Source: Methylophaga sp. (GTDB lineage: Bacteria; Pseudomonadota; Gammaproteobacteria; Nitrosococcales; Methylophagaceae). Taken from it: a DNA stretch of 5,475 bases. The notes beneath the pieces were generated by a model, which saw only the letters and a list, made by a program, of their open reading frames with translations, did no database searches and had not been told where the DNA came from. A program made the position numbers and the translations under genes. Shown piece by piece: positions 1 to 5,475 of the stretch; position 1 is the stretch's first letter; every line of letters starts with the position of its first letter. The stretch lies in NCBI GenBank assembly GCA_002733335.1, contig NVVK01000008.1:68753-74227 (forward strand), given 5' to 3'.

Positions 1-53
1 GCTATGCTGAGCGTACTGCTTTCTAAGGTCATATCATTGCTGTGTGTTGACAT
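1..53 (-). CDS. Start of a divergent, unidentified protein (partial, cut by left edge)
   Basis: Read leftward, an ATG at 53-51 opens a frame that stays open to the window edge, giving MSTHSNDMTLESSTLSI before the cut. The support is a good Shine-Dalgarno-like AAAGGG at 65-60, six bases before the ATG, and a possible sigma70-type promoter just upstream (107-79). Only 17 codons are visible, so no family can be recognised; the segment is polar and rich in Ser and Thr, with no signal peptide or membrane segment. A frame this short can be open by chance, so the call depends on the start signals. The alternative is that bases 1-26 or 1-84 are the tail of a plus-strand gene (two plus frames end in TAA at 24-26 and 82-84). 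Confidence 0.5.
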   Translation of the reverse strand, partial: MSTHSNDMTLESSTLSI

Positions 54-78
54 TAATTACCCTTTCAATTGTTATGCA

Positions 79-107
79 ATTTAAGCGGTAATTGAAGTCT
101 AGGACAA
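79..107 (-). promoter_or_regulatory. Candidate sigma70 promoter for the leftward gene
   Basis: On the minus strand a TTGTCC box (107-102) and a TTAAAT box (84-79) are separated by exactly 17 bases. Each matches four of six consensus positions. A transcript would start near base 72 and have a leader of about 20 bases containing the AAAGGG ribosome binding site. A second minus-strand TATAAT lies at 132-127 but has no reasonable -35 box at the right distance. Confidence 0.35.
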
Positions 108-136
108 TCGTAATAATTAAGCCAGTATTATAAATT

Positions 137-159
137 TATATCTATTTATCATAGATATA
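137..159. repeat. Perfect 9-bp AT-rich inverted repeat
   Basis: TATATCTAT (137-145) and ATAGATATA (151-159) are exact reverse complements around a five-base loop, TTATC. Only one base pair is G-C, so as RNA the hairpin would be weak and it is not a standard intrinsic terminator; a T-run occurs only some ten bases later (171-176). As DNA it could be a regulator binding site between the divergent genes. In a region this AT-rich, chance remains a real explanation. Confidence 0.4.
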
Positions 160-255
160 TGTAACTTTCCTTTTTTCATCAATGTCGTGTCTATTTGCGG
201 ATGCTCATATAAAATAATATATAGTTCTGATTCATTACATTGAAGACAGTGCTTT

Positions 256-264
256 TGGTATAAG
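256..264 (+). promoter_or_regulatory. Candidate extended -10 promoter for the antiporter unit
   Basis: TGGTATAAG has the extended -10 form TGnTATAAT with five of six positions of the -10 hexamer (259-264). No good -35 box sits upstream, which extended -10 promoters can tolerate. Transcription would begin near 271 and give a leader of about 155 bases that includes the inverted repeat at 326-344 and the hairpin at 396-419. Confidence 0.3.
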
Positions 265-325
265 GCTTATTGTCACGCATTTTCTCATTAACTTCTATAC
301 TTGTATTTTACTTAGGCATCTACGC

Positions 326-344
326 TTTGCAGTAGCTATGCAAA
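326..344. promoter_or_regulatory. Inverted repeat TTTGCA-N7-TGCAAA over the -35 box (possible operator)
   Basis: Two perfect six-base arms, TTTGCA (326-331) and TGCAAA (339-344), flank a seven-base centre that itself contains the palindrome TAGCTA (333-338). The arms are about 13 bases apart centre to centre, near one helical turn, as expected for a dimeric regulator, and the left arm is the candidate -35 box. No regulator family is recognised from the motif. Confidence 0.3.
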
Positions 345-354
345 AAACCATAAT
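326..354 (+). promoter_or_regulatory. Candidate proximal sigma70 promoter for the antiporter unit
   Basis: TTTGCA (326-331, four of six matches to the -35 consensus) and CATAAT (349-354, five of six to the -10) have the ideal 17-base spacing. Transcription would start near 361, leaving a leader of about 64 bases. This is the best-spaced plus-strand promoter close to the gene. The call is by eye only; AT-rich DNA produces such matches readily. Confidence 0.4.
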
Positions 355-395
355 TATAGAATTGACGTGCTGAAATCAGGCTAATGCGCTAAACT

Positions 396-419
396 TTGCC
401 TTAAAAAATAATAAGGCGA
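396..419 (+). promoter_or_regulatory. Hairpin covering the antiporter's ribosome binding site
   Basis: TTGCCTTA (396-403) can pair with TAAGGCGA (412-419) around the loop AAAAATAA. Seven of the eight pairs are Watson-Crick and one is a T-G wobble. The right arm contains AAGG (413-416), the only Shine-Dalgarno-like sequence before the ATG at 425, at eight bases spacing. The folded leader would hide this site, so translation could be controlled by temperature, salt, an RNA-binding protein or a small RNA. What is visible is the complementarity; the regulatory role is inference. Confidence 0.4.
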
Positions 420-424
420 TATAA

Positions 425-2233
425 ATGGATCAACATGCTGTTATTGCACTCTCTGTTATTGGCGTGGTTGCCACGCTCTGCCAATGGTTTGCCTGGTGGG
501 TTAAGCTGCCCGCTATTGTATTTCTATTGCTTGCGGGCCTTGCACTCGGACCGTTAACCGGCTGGTTAGATCCCGATGCTTTATTTGGTGATCTGTTATT
601 CCCTGTCGTTTCGCTGTGTGTCGCTATTATTCTATTTGAAGGTAGTTTAACGCTACGCTTTGACCAAATCCGCGATTTGCAAAAAGTGGTTCGCAATTTA
701 CTCACCTTTGGCGTGTTAATCATATGGGCAATTATTACGGTGGCAACCCATTATTTGCTTAATTTCACTTGGGAGCTGTCGCTGTTATTTGGTGCATTAA
801 TGGTGGTCACCGGCCCCACGGTTATTGTGCCTATGCTACGCACAGTAAGACCCAACGCTAAAATATCAAATATTCTACGTTGGGAAGGCATCGCCATTGA
901 CCCCATCGGTGCCATTCTCGCGGTATTGGTATTCGAATTTATTCTTTCTGGTCAGGGGGATGGAGCAATTTCACTCGGGCACACCTTCTTTATATTTGGA
1001 AAAACAATCGCTGTCGGCACTGCGATCGGTGCATTGGCAGGTTATCTTTTAGGTCTGATTTTACGCAAACATTTATTGCCTGAATACTTGCACAATGTGG
1101 CAACGCTTACGCTTGTTTTTGCCGTATTTGCTTTATCTAATCATCTTTCAGAAGAATCTGGCTTGCTCACCGTCACTGTAATGGGAATTTGGCTAGCCAA
1201 TATGAAAGATGTCTCGGTCGAAGACATTCTTGATTTTAAAGAAAGTCTCAGTATTTTATTAATATCAGGTTTATTTATATTATTAGCTGCCCGATTAGAG
1301 TTTGCACAATTTGAAGCCATTGGCATGGCTGGGGTTGCCTTATTCCTCATTATTCAATTTATTGCCCGGCCTGTTAAAGTATTTCTATGCACATTAGGTT
1401 CCGATTTAACATGGCAAGAAAAAACACTGGTTAGCTGGATTGGTCCTCGTGGTATTGTTGCCGCCGCGGTCAGTGCTTTATTTGCCCTTCGCCTACAAGA
1501 CATTGGTATACCTCAAGCAGATCTATTAGTCCCTCTTGCATTTACCATTATTATAGGCACAGTATTTCTACAAGGTGCTACGGCAAAGTTACTGGCTAAT
1601 AAATTAGGGGTGGCAGAACCTGACGATAAAGGATTTTTAATTATTGGTGCTAATCTGGTCGCTAGGGCTATTGCTTCTGCTTTAAATGACAATGGCTATC
1701 GCACCCGCTTAACGGATACCAGTTGGACTAATGTGACCGCTGCCAGAATGGAAGGTTTTGATATTTATTATGGTAATGCCGTGTCAGAACATGCTGATAG
1801 ACATCTTGATTTAATCGGCTTAGGCCAAGTATTAACCTTAACACCACAAAAAGAACTCAATGCACTTGCAGGTCTTCGTTACCGCTCAGAATTTGGTAAT
1901 AATCATGTTTTCTCTTTATCGACCGATAAAGAAGATAAGGAACAAAATTCACGCAAAAATATTAATCATAAAGCGAAAGTACTGTTTGGTGATGATGTTA
2001 CCTATGCGAAATTGGCTAGCTTAATCAGCAAGGGAGCATCACCTAAAAAAACAAATTTAAGTGATAGCTTTAGTTACCAAGATTATCAAGAGCAATATGG
2101 CAAACGTGCTATCCCTTTATTCGCTTTTAATATAAAAGGTCAACTTCATTTTTTCACCCATGATAATGATCTTATTCCTGAGGCAGAGTGGACCGTTGTC
2201 TCGCTTGTTCAGGAAAGTGACGAAGAAGAATAG
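425..2233 (+). CDS. CPA1/NhaP-like cation:proton antiporter with C-terminal TrkA-N-like domain
   Basis: This 602-residue inner-membrane protein is a monovalent cation (Na+ or K+):H+ antiporter of the CPA1 type, expected to serve pH and ion homeostasis. Residues 1 to about 395 form roughly 12-13 hydrophobic helices. Family marks are the LLAGLALGP stretch (35-43), FEGSL (71-75), the GPRG motif with Arg342 (340-343), and the ion-site helix WEGIAIDPIGA (153-163) with Glu154 and Asp159. Compared with classical NhaP, the usual Asn-Asp pair reads Ile-Asp and the helix-4 TDP reads TGP (129-131); I recall this TGP/DPIGA form from a distinct group of antiporters. Residues 404-500 form a Rossmann/TrkA-N-like cytoplasmic domain, but its glycine loop reads GANLVA, not GxGxxG, although Asp431 is present after the second strand. 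The tail (560-602) looks like a small beta domain ending in acidic residues. The ATG follows AAGG at 413-416. The next gene starts 19 bases downstream. Family is sure; the transported ion is not. Confidence 0.93.
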   Translation: MDQHAVIALSVIGVVATLCQWFAWWVKLPAIVFLLLAGLALGPLTGWLDPDALFGDLLFPVVSLCVAIILFEGSLTLRFDQIRDLQKVVRNLLTFGVLIIWAIITVATHYLLNFTWELSLLFGALMVVTGPTVIVPMLRTVRPNAKISNILRWEGIAIDPIGAILAVLVFEFILSGQGDGAISLGHTFFIFGKTIAVGTAIGALAGYLLGLILRKHLLPEYLHNVATLTLVFAVFALSNHLSEESGLLTVTVMGIWLANMKDVSVEDILDFKESLSILLISGLFILLAARLEFAQFEAIGMAGVALFLIIQFIARPVKVFLCTLGSDLTWQEKTLVSWIGPRGIVAAAVSALFALRLQDIGIPQADLLVPLAFTIIIGTVFLQGATAKLLANKLGVAEPDDKGFLIIGANLVARAIASALNDNGYRTRLTDTSWTNVTAARMEGFDIYYGNAVSEHADRHLDLIGLGQVLTLTPQKELNALAGLRYRSEFGNNHVFSLSTDKEDKEQNSRKNINHKAKVLFGDDVTYAKLASLISKGASPKKTNLSDSFSYQDYQEQYGKRAIPLFAFNIKGQLHFFTHDNDLIPEAEWTVVSLVQESDEEE

Positions 2234-2252
2234 CTCATACTAGAGGCACGCT

Positions 2253-2891
2253 ATGGCAGATGACGTAGATGTAAACGCTGATGAAGGCGTTGTTGATAAA
2301 GACGGAGAATCAGTAGATTCGGAAGGTTCGGAAGCAAAACCCGGCTTTTTAAAATCAAAGCTATTTAAAATTATAGTCGGAGTCGTTCTATTGCTTCTTA
2401 TCGCTGGAGGCGCTTATTTCTTTTTGGCACCCAAAGACGCGCCTGAAGACCCTGCCTCTGAAACACTCAGCGAAGAAATAATGATTGAGGATGATACTAC
2501 AAGTCCTGACGAAAGTGATGATGACACCACTAATCCTGACGAAAATGATATCGATGAAATAGACACTATTTCTGACTTAGATCCAACCGAGACACCTGCT
2601 TCTGATACGGATGAACTCCTTGAAGCACAAAAAGCAGCAGCAGCGTTACAAGAAGAAAATGCACGCATGCAACAGCAAATAAACGATTTAACGGCGCAAG
2701 TCAGTCAAAAAGAAAAGTTAATTCAAGATCAGCAAGACAATCCAGGTGCGACTGGAATAGCACCTATCCGAAATCTAGACAGCATAGACTATCAGCAAGA
2801 TTATTTTTCTGAATCCTCAATGCGAGAACCTAGCCGAACTCCGCCACCTAAGCCAAGTTGGGGTGAGTTCGACCGTATCAATAACAAGTAA
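2253..2891 (+). CDS. Acidic single-pass membrane protein with coiled coil, function unknown
   Basis: I do not recognise this 212-residue protein. Residues 1-30 are very acidic; a short basic patch (Lys34, Lys36, Lys39) precedes one hydrophobic helix at about 40-58. By the positive-inside rule the N-terminus is cytoplasmic and the rest periplasmic. Residues 61-120 are an Asp/Glu/Ser/Thr/Pro-rich linker, probably disordered, with a ten-residue tandem duplication (80-89 and 90-99). Residues 120-162 are Ala/Glu/Gln-rich with heptad-like spacing (ELLEAQKAAAALQEENARM), a likely coiled coil. The tail is proline-rich (TPPPKPSW, 196-203). No catalytic motif is seen. AGAGG (2242-2246), six bases before the ATG, is a good ribosome binding site. 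The 19-base gap after the antiporter gene suggests cotranscription and perhaps a role as its partner, or as a membrane-anchored scaffold; both are inference. It has no Cys at all, so it is not a lipoprotein. Confidence 0.85.
   Translation: MADDVDVNADEGVVDKDGESVDSEGSEAKPGFLKSKLFKIIVGVVLLLLIAGGAYFFLAPKDAPEDPASETLSEEIMIEDDTTSPDESDDDTTNPDENDIDEIDTISDLDPTETPASDTDELLEAQKAAAALQEENARMQQQINDLTAQVSQKEKLIQDQQDNPGATGIAPIRNLDSIDYQQDYFSESSMREPSRTPPPKPSWGEFDRINNK
2490..2549 (+). repeat. Two-copy 30-bp in-frame tandem repeat
   Basis: Codons 80-89 and 90-99 of the acidic membrane protein encode DDTTSPDESD and DDTTNPDEND, eight of ten residues identical. The DNA copies differ at five of 30 bases: three silent third-position changes and two G-to-A changes that turn Ser into Asn. 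The pattern suggests an old duplication kept under selection for an acidic, flexible linker. Copy number could vary between strains. Confidence 0.8.
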
Positions 2892-2984
2892 TTAAATTTG
2901 CTCTAAACTCAGCGTTAGCCTTGCTATGGCATTCATGCTAAGCTCTGAAACCTGCGTATTGAATGGTCACCGGTAGATAGGTTT
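2892..2984 (+). other. Gap before smrA with imperfect inverted repeat
   Basis: This 93-base gap holds an imperfect hairpin: AGC-G-TTAGC (2911-2919, one bulged G) pairs with GCTAAGCT (2937-2944), and a small TGC/GCA stem (2922-2931) could nest in its loop. No T-run follows, so it is not a standard terminator. I found no convincing promoter: TTGCTA at 2921-2926 is the best -35-like box and lacks a good -10. Whether smrA is read from the antiporter transcript or from its own promoter cannot be decided by eye. Confidence 0.4.
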
Positions 2985-3557
2985 ATGAAGAAGAAAAATT
3001 CTCGTAATGAGCAATCTGATATTAATCTTTTTCGGGAAGAAGTAGGGATTATCGAACAGATTGATCAAGACAAAATCCACCCTGTTACCACCTCACCAAA
3101 ACCGGTAGCTAAATTTCGACAACAAAGAATAGAACACGCATTCAACAGTACATTTTCTGATCAATATGAACCACATACCATTGGTAGCGAAGAAAGTTTA
3201 TCTTTCCGGCGTAGCGGCATTCAACATCGCTTGTTTTCACGTTTACGTAATGGTCATCTGCAAATAGAAGCTGAGCTTGATTTGCATGGAATGACGGTTG
3301 CCATTTCCCATCAGGCACTCGCCAAGTTTCTGCAAGAGTGCCAACATGACATGCTGCGGTGTGTACGAATAGTCCATGGCAAAGGCTGGAGCTCTAAAAA
3401 CCAAAAGCCTGTGCTTAAAACAAAATTAAATAGTTGGTTGCAACAAGATGATAATGTTTTAGCTTTTTGCTCAGCACCGATTGAAGATGGCGGCACGGGT
3501 GCGGTCTATGTTTTATTACGCCGAGCAAAAACATCACCAAACGAGCTCTCAGCGTAA
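2985..3557 (+). CDS. smrA: Smr-domain endonuclease, SmrA type
   Basis: This 190-residue soluble protein belongs to the small, free-standing Smr (MutS2 C-terminal-like) nucleases, usually annotated as DNA endonuclease SmrA (YdaL in E. coli); the true nucleic-acid substrate of SmrA is poorly settled, while its paralogue SmrB cleaves mRNA at collided ribosomes. Residues 12-19 (DINLFREE) resemble the N-terminal helix shared by SmrA and SmrB. FRRSGIQHRLFSRLRNG (74-90) is the conserved pre-Smr segment and fits SmrA better than SmrB. The Smr domain spans about 96-180: LDLHG (98-102) with Asp99 and His101, IVHGKG (129-134) and GGTGAVYVLLRR (169-180). All three motifs are intact, so it should be active. 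The ATG has a weak ribosome binding site (TAGG at 2978-2981, only three bases away), and no better in-frame start exists before an upstream TGA (2946-2948). It is convergent with purL. SmrB is the main alternative name. Confidence 0.87.
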   Translation: MKKKNSRNEQSDINLFREEVGIIEQIDQDKIHPVTTSPKPVAKFRQQRIEHAFNSTFSDQYEPHTIGSEESLSFRRSGIQHRLFSRLRNGHLQIEAELDLHGMTVAISHQALAKFLQECQHDMLRCVRIVHGKGWSSKNQKPVLKTKLNSWLQQDDNVLAFCSAPIEDGGTGAVYVLLRRAKTSPNELSA

Positions 3558-3606
3558 ACGACTCCAACACCTTAACCTTAGCTTCGTCTCTTTCGTCCCT
3601 TAGGCT
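3558..3606. other. Convergent gap between smrA and purL, no clear terminator
   Basis: The two genes end tail to tail with 49 bases between stop codons. The only stem-loop is TAGGC-TTTA-GCCTA (3601-3614), five base pairs, whose loop coincides with the purL TAA stop (3609-3607). No T-run follows closely in either direction, so it is at best a weak bidirectional terminator. On the plus strand the gap also carries CCTTAA/CCTTAG-type short repeats. Some read-through into antisense transcripts of either gene would be expected unless Rho acts. Confidence 0.4.
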
Positions 3607-5475
3607 TTAGCCTACCCATTTTCGAGCATTGTGGAACAACCTTAACCAAGGGCCATCTTTGCCCCAGTGAGCAGGATGCCACGAATGCTGAACTGTTCGC
3701 GTCACACGTTCTGGATGAGGCATCATAATAGTGACACGACCATCCGTTGTTGTTAATGCGGTGATACCTTCAGGTGACCCGTTTGGATTTTGTGGGTATT
3801 GCTGCGTTGTTTGGCCATAGTTATCGACGTATCGCATTGCAACAAGTGAATCATTCATTGATCCTGTTTCCGTAAAATCAGCTCGGCCTTCACCATGTGC
3901 GACAGCAATCGGCATAATTGAACCTGCCATGCCTTTGAGTAATACCGAAGGTGAATCAACAATTTCAACCAGTGAAAAGCGTGCTTCAAATTGTTCTGAG
4001 GTATTACGCTCAAAACGCGGCCAATGATCACTACCGGGGATCAGCTCTTTCAACTGTGACAACATCTGACAACCGTTACAGATACCTAATGAAAAAGTAT
4101 CATCACGATTAAAAAAGTGACTGAACTGTGTTCTTGCTGCATCATTATGCAGTATTGTGCTTGCCCAACCACGACCGGCACCTAATACGTCACCGTATGA
4201 GAAGCCGCCACACGCCACTAAGCCTTTAAAGTCTACTAAATCAACACGACCTTCAATAATGTCGCTCATATGCACATCAATGGCAGCAAAACCAGCATGA
4301 TCAAATGCTGCAGCCATCTCAATTTGCCCATTAATGCCCTGCTCTCTCAAAATAGCTATTTTAGGACGTTCGCCACTTACAATAAGTGCTGCGGCAATAT
4401 GTTCTGTCGGATCAAACGTTAACTGTGCACTTAAGCCAGGATCCTTTTCATCAAGTAAAGCATCAAATTCTTGTTGGGCACACTCTGGGTTATCTCGTAA
4501 TACTTGCATTTGATAACTGGTTTCAGCCCAGAAACGTTGTAGCTCTACTCGAGATTGATTAATTTCTTGTTGACCATTGACCGTAATAACGATTTGCTGA
4601 TTATCCGTTACTGAACCAATCACATGGCTATGATGTGATAAATCTTGCTCACGTAAGATAGCTAATACATCTTCAACATCACAATGGCGAACTTGAATAA
4701 CAGCCCCTAACTCTTCATTAAACAATAATGCTAATGGGCCGCCTAAACCAGCAAGATTAATGTCAATACCACAATGACCTGCAAACGCCATCTCACATAG
4801 TGTTGTAATTAAGCCGCCATCACTTCGATCGTGATAAGCAAGTAATAAGTCATCTTGCTGTAATTGCTGAATCGCATAAAAGAATTTTTTCAATAATTTT
4901 GGATCGTCAAGATCTGGCCCATGGTGGCCTACCTGACTATAAACTTGTGTGATTGCCGATGCAGCTAATCGATTATGGCCTTTTCCTAAATCAATATAAA
5001 TTAAATCAGTATCACCTTGATTGGTGCGTAATTGCGGTGTCGCCGTTTTCGATGCATCTGTTACCGGAGAAAAAGCGGTAACAATTAATGACAATGGCGA
5101 GGTCACGGATCTGTTTTCATCCTCCTCTTTCCATACTGTTTTCATTGAAAATGAATCTTTTCCTACTGGAATAGCAATACCTAATTGAGGGCATAATTCC
5201 ATTCCCACAGCTTTAACCGTTTCATACAGAATTGCATCTTCACCGGCATGACCACACGCGGCCATCCAGTTTGCTGATAATTTAATATCACTCATATTGG
5301 CAATGCTAGCAGCGGCAATATTAGTGATGGCTTCACCCACGGCCATTCGGCCTGATGCAGGCGCATCAATCAATGCCAACGGAGCGCGTTCACCCATTGC
5401 CATTGCCTCACCAATAAAGCCATGGTGATCAGCCAAGGTAACAGCACAATCAGCTACCGGAATTTGCCAAGGACC
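3607..5475 (-). CDS. purL: Phosphoribosylformylglycinamidine synthase, C-terminal 622 residues (partial)
   Basis: PurL (FGAM synthase, EC 6.3.5.3) converts FGAR, glutamine and ATP to FGAM, the fourth step of purine synthesis, in the cytosol. The frame is open to the right edge, beginning [13 protein letters not shown], and matches the C-terminal half of the roughly 1295-residue gammaproteobacterial enzyme; the N-terminal half lies outside. The TTG at 5436-5434 is an internal Leu codon, not a start. Synthase part (fragment residues 1 to about 360): KLSANWM (65-71), VGKDSFSMK (104-112), YHDRSDGGL (214-222), AFAGHCGID (230-238), [12 protein letters not shown] (251-262). Glutaminase domain (about 370-622): ILREQG (375-380), ACGGFSYGD (421-429), GICNGCQ with nucleophile Cys466 (codon 4080-4078), and HPE with His587 and Glu589 (3717-3709). 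The catalytic triad is intact and no frameshift is seen. The gene ends 49 bases from convergent smrA. Its promoter, usually PurR-controlled in enterics, is not in the window. Confidence 0.98.
   Translation of the reverse strand, partial: GPWQIPVADCAVTLADHHGFIGEAMAMGERAPLALIDAPASGRMAVGEAITNIAAASIANMSDIKLSANWMAACGHAGEDAILYETVKAVGMELCPQLGIAIPVGKDSFSMKTVWKEEDENRSVTSPLSLIVTAFSPVTDASKTATPQLRTNQGDTDLIYIDLGKGHNRLAASAITQVYSQVGHHGPDLDDPKLLKKFFYAIQQLQQDDLLLAYHDRSDGGLITTLCEMAFAGHCGIDINLAGLGGPLALLFNEELGAVIQVRHCDVEDVLAILREQDLSHHSHVIGSVTDNQQIVITVNGQQEINQSRVELQRFWAETSYQMQVLRDNPECAQQEFDALLDEKDPGLSAQLTFDPTEHIAAALIVSGERPKIAILREQGINGQIEMAAAFDHAGFAAIDVHMSDIIEGRVDLVDFKGLVACGGFSYGDVLGAGRGWASTILHNDAARTQFSHFFNRDDTFSLGICNGCQMLSQLKELIPGSDHWPRFERNTSEQFEARFSLVEIVDSPSVLLKGMAGSIMPIAVAHGEGRADFTETGSMNDSLVAMRYVDNYGQTTQQYPQNPNGSPEGITALTTTDGRVTIMMPHPERVTRTVQHSWHPAHWGKDGPWLRLFHNARKWVG

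Larger units (their letters stand above)
54..424. other. Divergent AT-rich intergenic control region
   Basis: This stretch of about 370 bases between the leftward partial gene and the antiporter gene is strongly AT-rich. I found no convincing gene in it. The longest small frames are about 20 to 26 codons and lack ribosome binding sites. It holds candidate promoters in both directions, a perfect 9-bp AT hairpin (137-159), an inverted repeat over a -35 box (326-344) and a hairpin over the antiporter's ribosome binding site (396-419). A small RNA cannot be ruled out, but no GC-rich stem followed by a T-run is present to end one. Confidence 0.7.

Noticed and set aside
47..75. Plus-strand perfect TTGACA with TGTTAT 17 bases away
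   Set aside because: The -35 is perfect but the -10 matches only four of six. It sits on the likely start of the leftward gene and would give a 340-base leader, so nearer promoters explain the antiporter unit better. It could still produce an antisense RNA.
4..84. 26-codon plus-strand frame from an ATG at base 4
   Set aside because: No ribosome binding site can be seen, it is short, and it overlaps the better supported leftward start.
117..179. 20-codon minus-strand small frame starting MKKGKLHIS
   Set aside because: The Lys-rich start looks leader-like, but there is no Shine-Dalgarno sequence before it and it overlaps the AT hairpin; it is short enough to be chance.
430..723. 97-codon minus-strand frame opposite the start of the antiporter gene
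   Set aside because: It lies entirely inside a certain gene, has low-complexity Asn/Ser/Thr-rich composition typical of antisense reading, and resembles no protein family I know.
1141..1350. 69-codon minus-strand frame inside the antiporter gene
   Set aside because: Antisense shadow of membrane helices, with composition unlike a real protein and no start signal.
2414..2668. 84-codon minus-strand frame of Ser/Val repeats
   Set aside because: It is the complement of the Asp/Glu/Thr-rich linker codons; the Ser-rich repeats follow from that composition.
3311..3496. 61-codon minus-strand frame opposite smrA
   Set aside because: Antisense to the conserved Smr domain, with no ribosome binding site or recognisable motif.
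5434..5436. Possible start of purL at an internal codon
   Set aside because: The codon is TTG and the frame continues upstream to the window edge with the conserved [13 protein letters not shown], so the gene is cut by the window and is not starting there.

Overview
The window looks like chromosomal DNA of a fairly AT-rich gammaproteobacterium, probably a marine Alteromonadales-type organism (Shewanella, Colwellia, Psychromonas or relatives). The evidence is the large single-chain PurL typical of gammaproteobacteria, an SmrA-type Smr protein, moderately low GC in genes, and very AT-rich intergenic DNA. The lineage is inferred from remembered protein resemblance, not from a search.

Layout. 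Bases 1-53 probably hold the first 17 codons of a gene read leftward (minus strand) and cut by the window edge; its identity cannot be told. Bases 54-424 are a divergent, AT-rich control region with candidate promoters for both directions, several inverted repeats and a hairpin that would cover the ribosome binding site of the next gene. From 425 to 3557 three plus-strand genes follow one another: a CPA1/NhaP-like cation:proton antiporter with a C-terminal TrkA-N-like cytoplasmic domain (425-2233); an unrecognised, very acidic single-pass membrane protein with a coiled coil (2253-2891), only 19 bases downstream and so very probably cotranscribed; and, after a 93-base gap, an SmrA-like Smr-domain nuclease (2985-3557). 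A 49-base gap without a convincing terminator separates smrA from the convergent purL (3607 to the right edge, minus strand). PurL is the C-terminal 622 residues of phosphoribosylformylglycinamidine synthase, covering the second half of the synthase portion and the whole glutamine amidotransferase domain.

Function together. The antiporter and the acidic membrane protein form a plausible two-gene unit at the inner membrane, where the small protein could be an accessory or periplasmic partner of the transporter; this rests only on spacing. SmrA (nucleic-acid cleavage) and PurL (de novo purine synthesis) have no obvious link to it or to each other, and PurL is convergent. I see no CRISPR array, tRNA, rRNA, insertion sequence, phage gene or toxin-antitoxin pair. 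Most of the window is ordinary. The points most worth a second look are the altered ion-site motifs and glycine-poor nucleotide fold of the antiporter, its RBS-covering hairpin, and the uncharacterised acidic protein with an internal tandem duplication.
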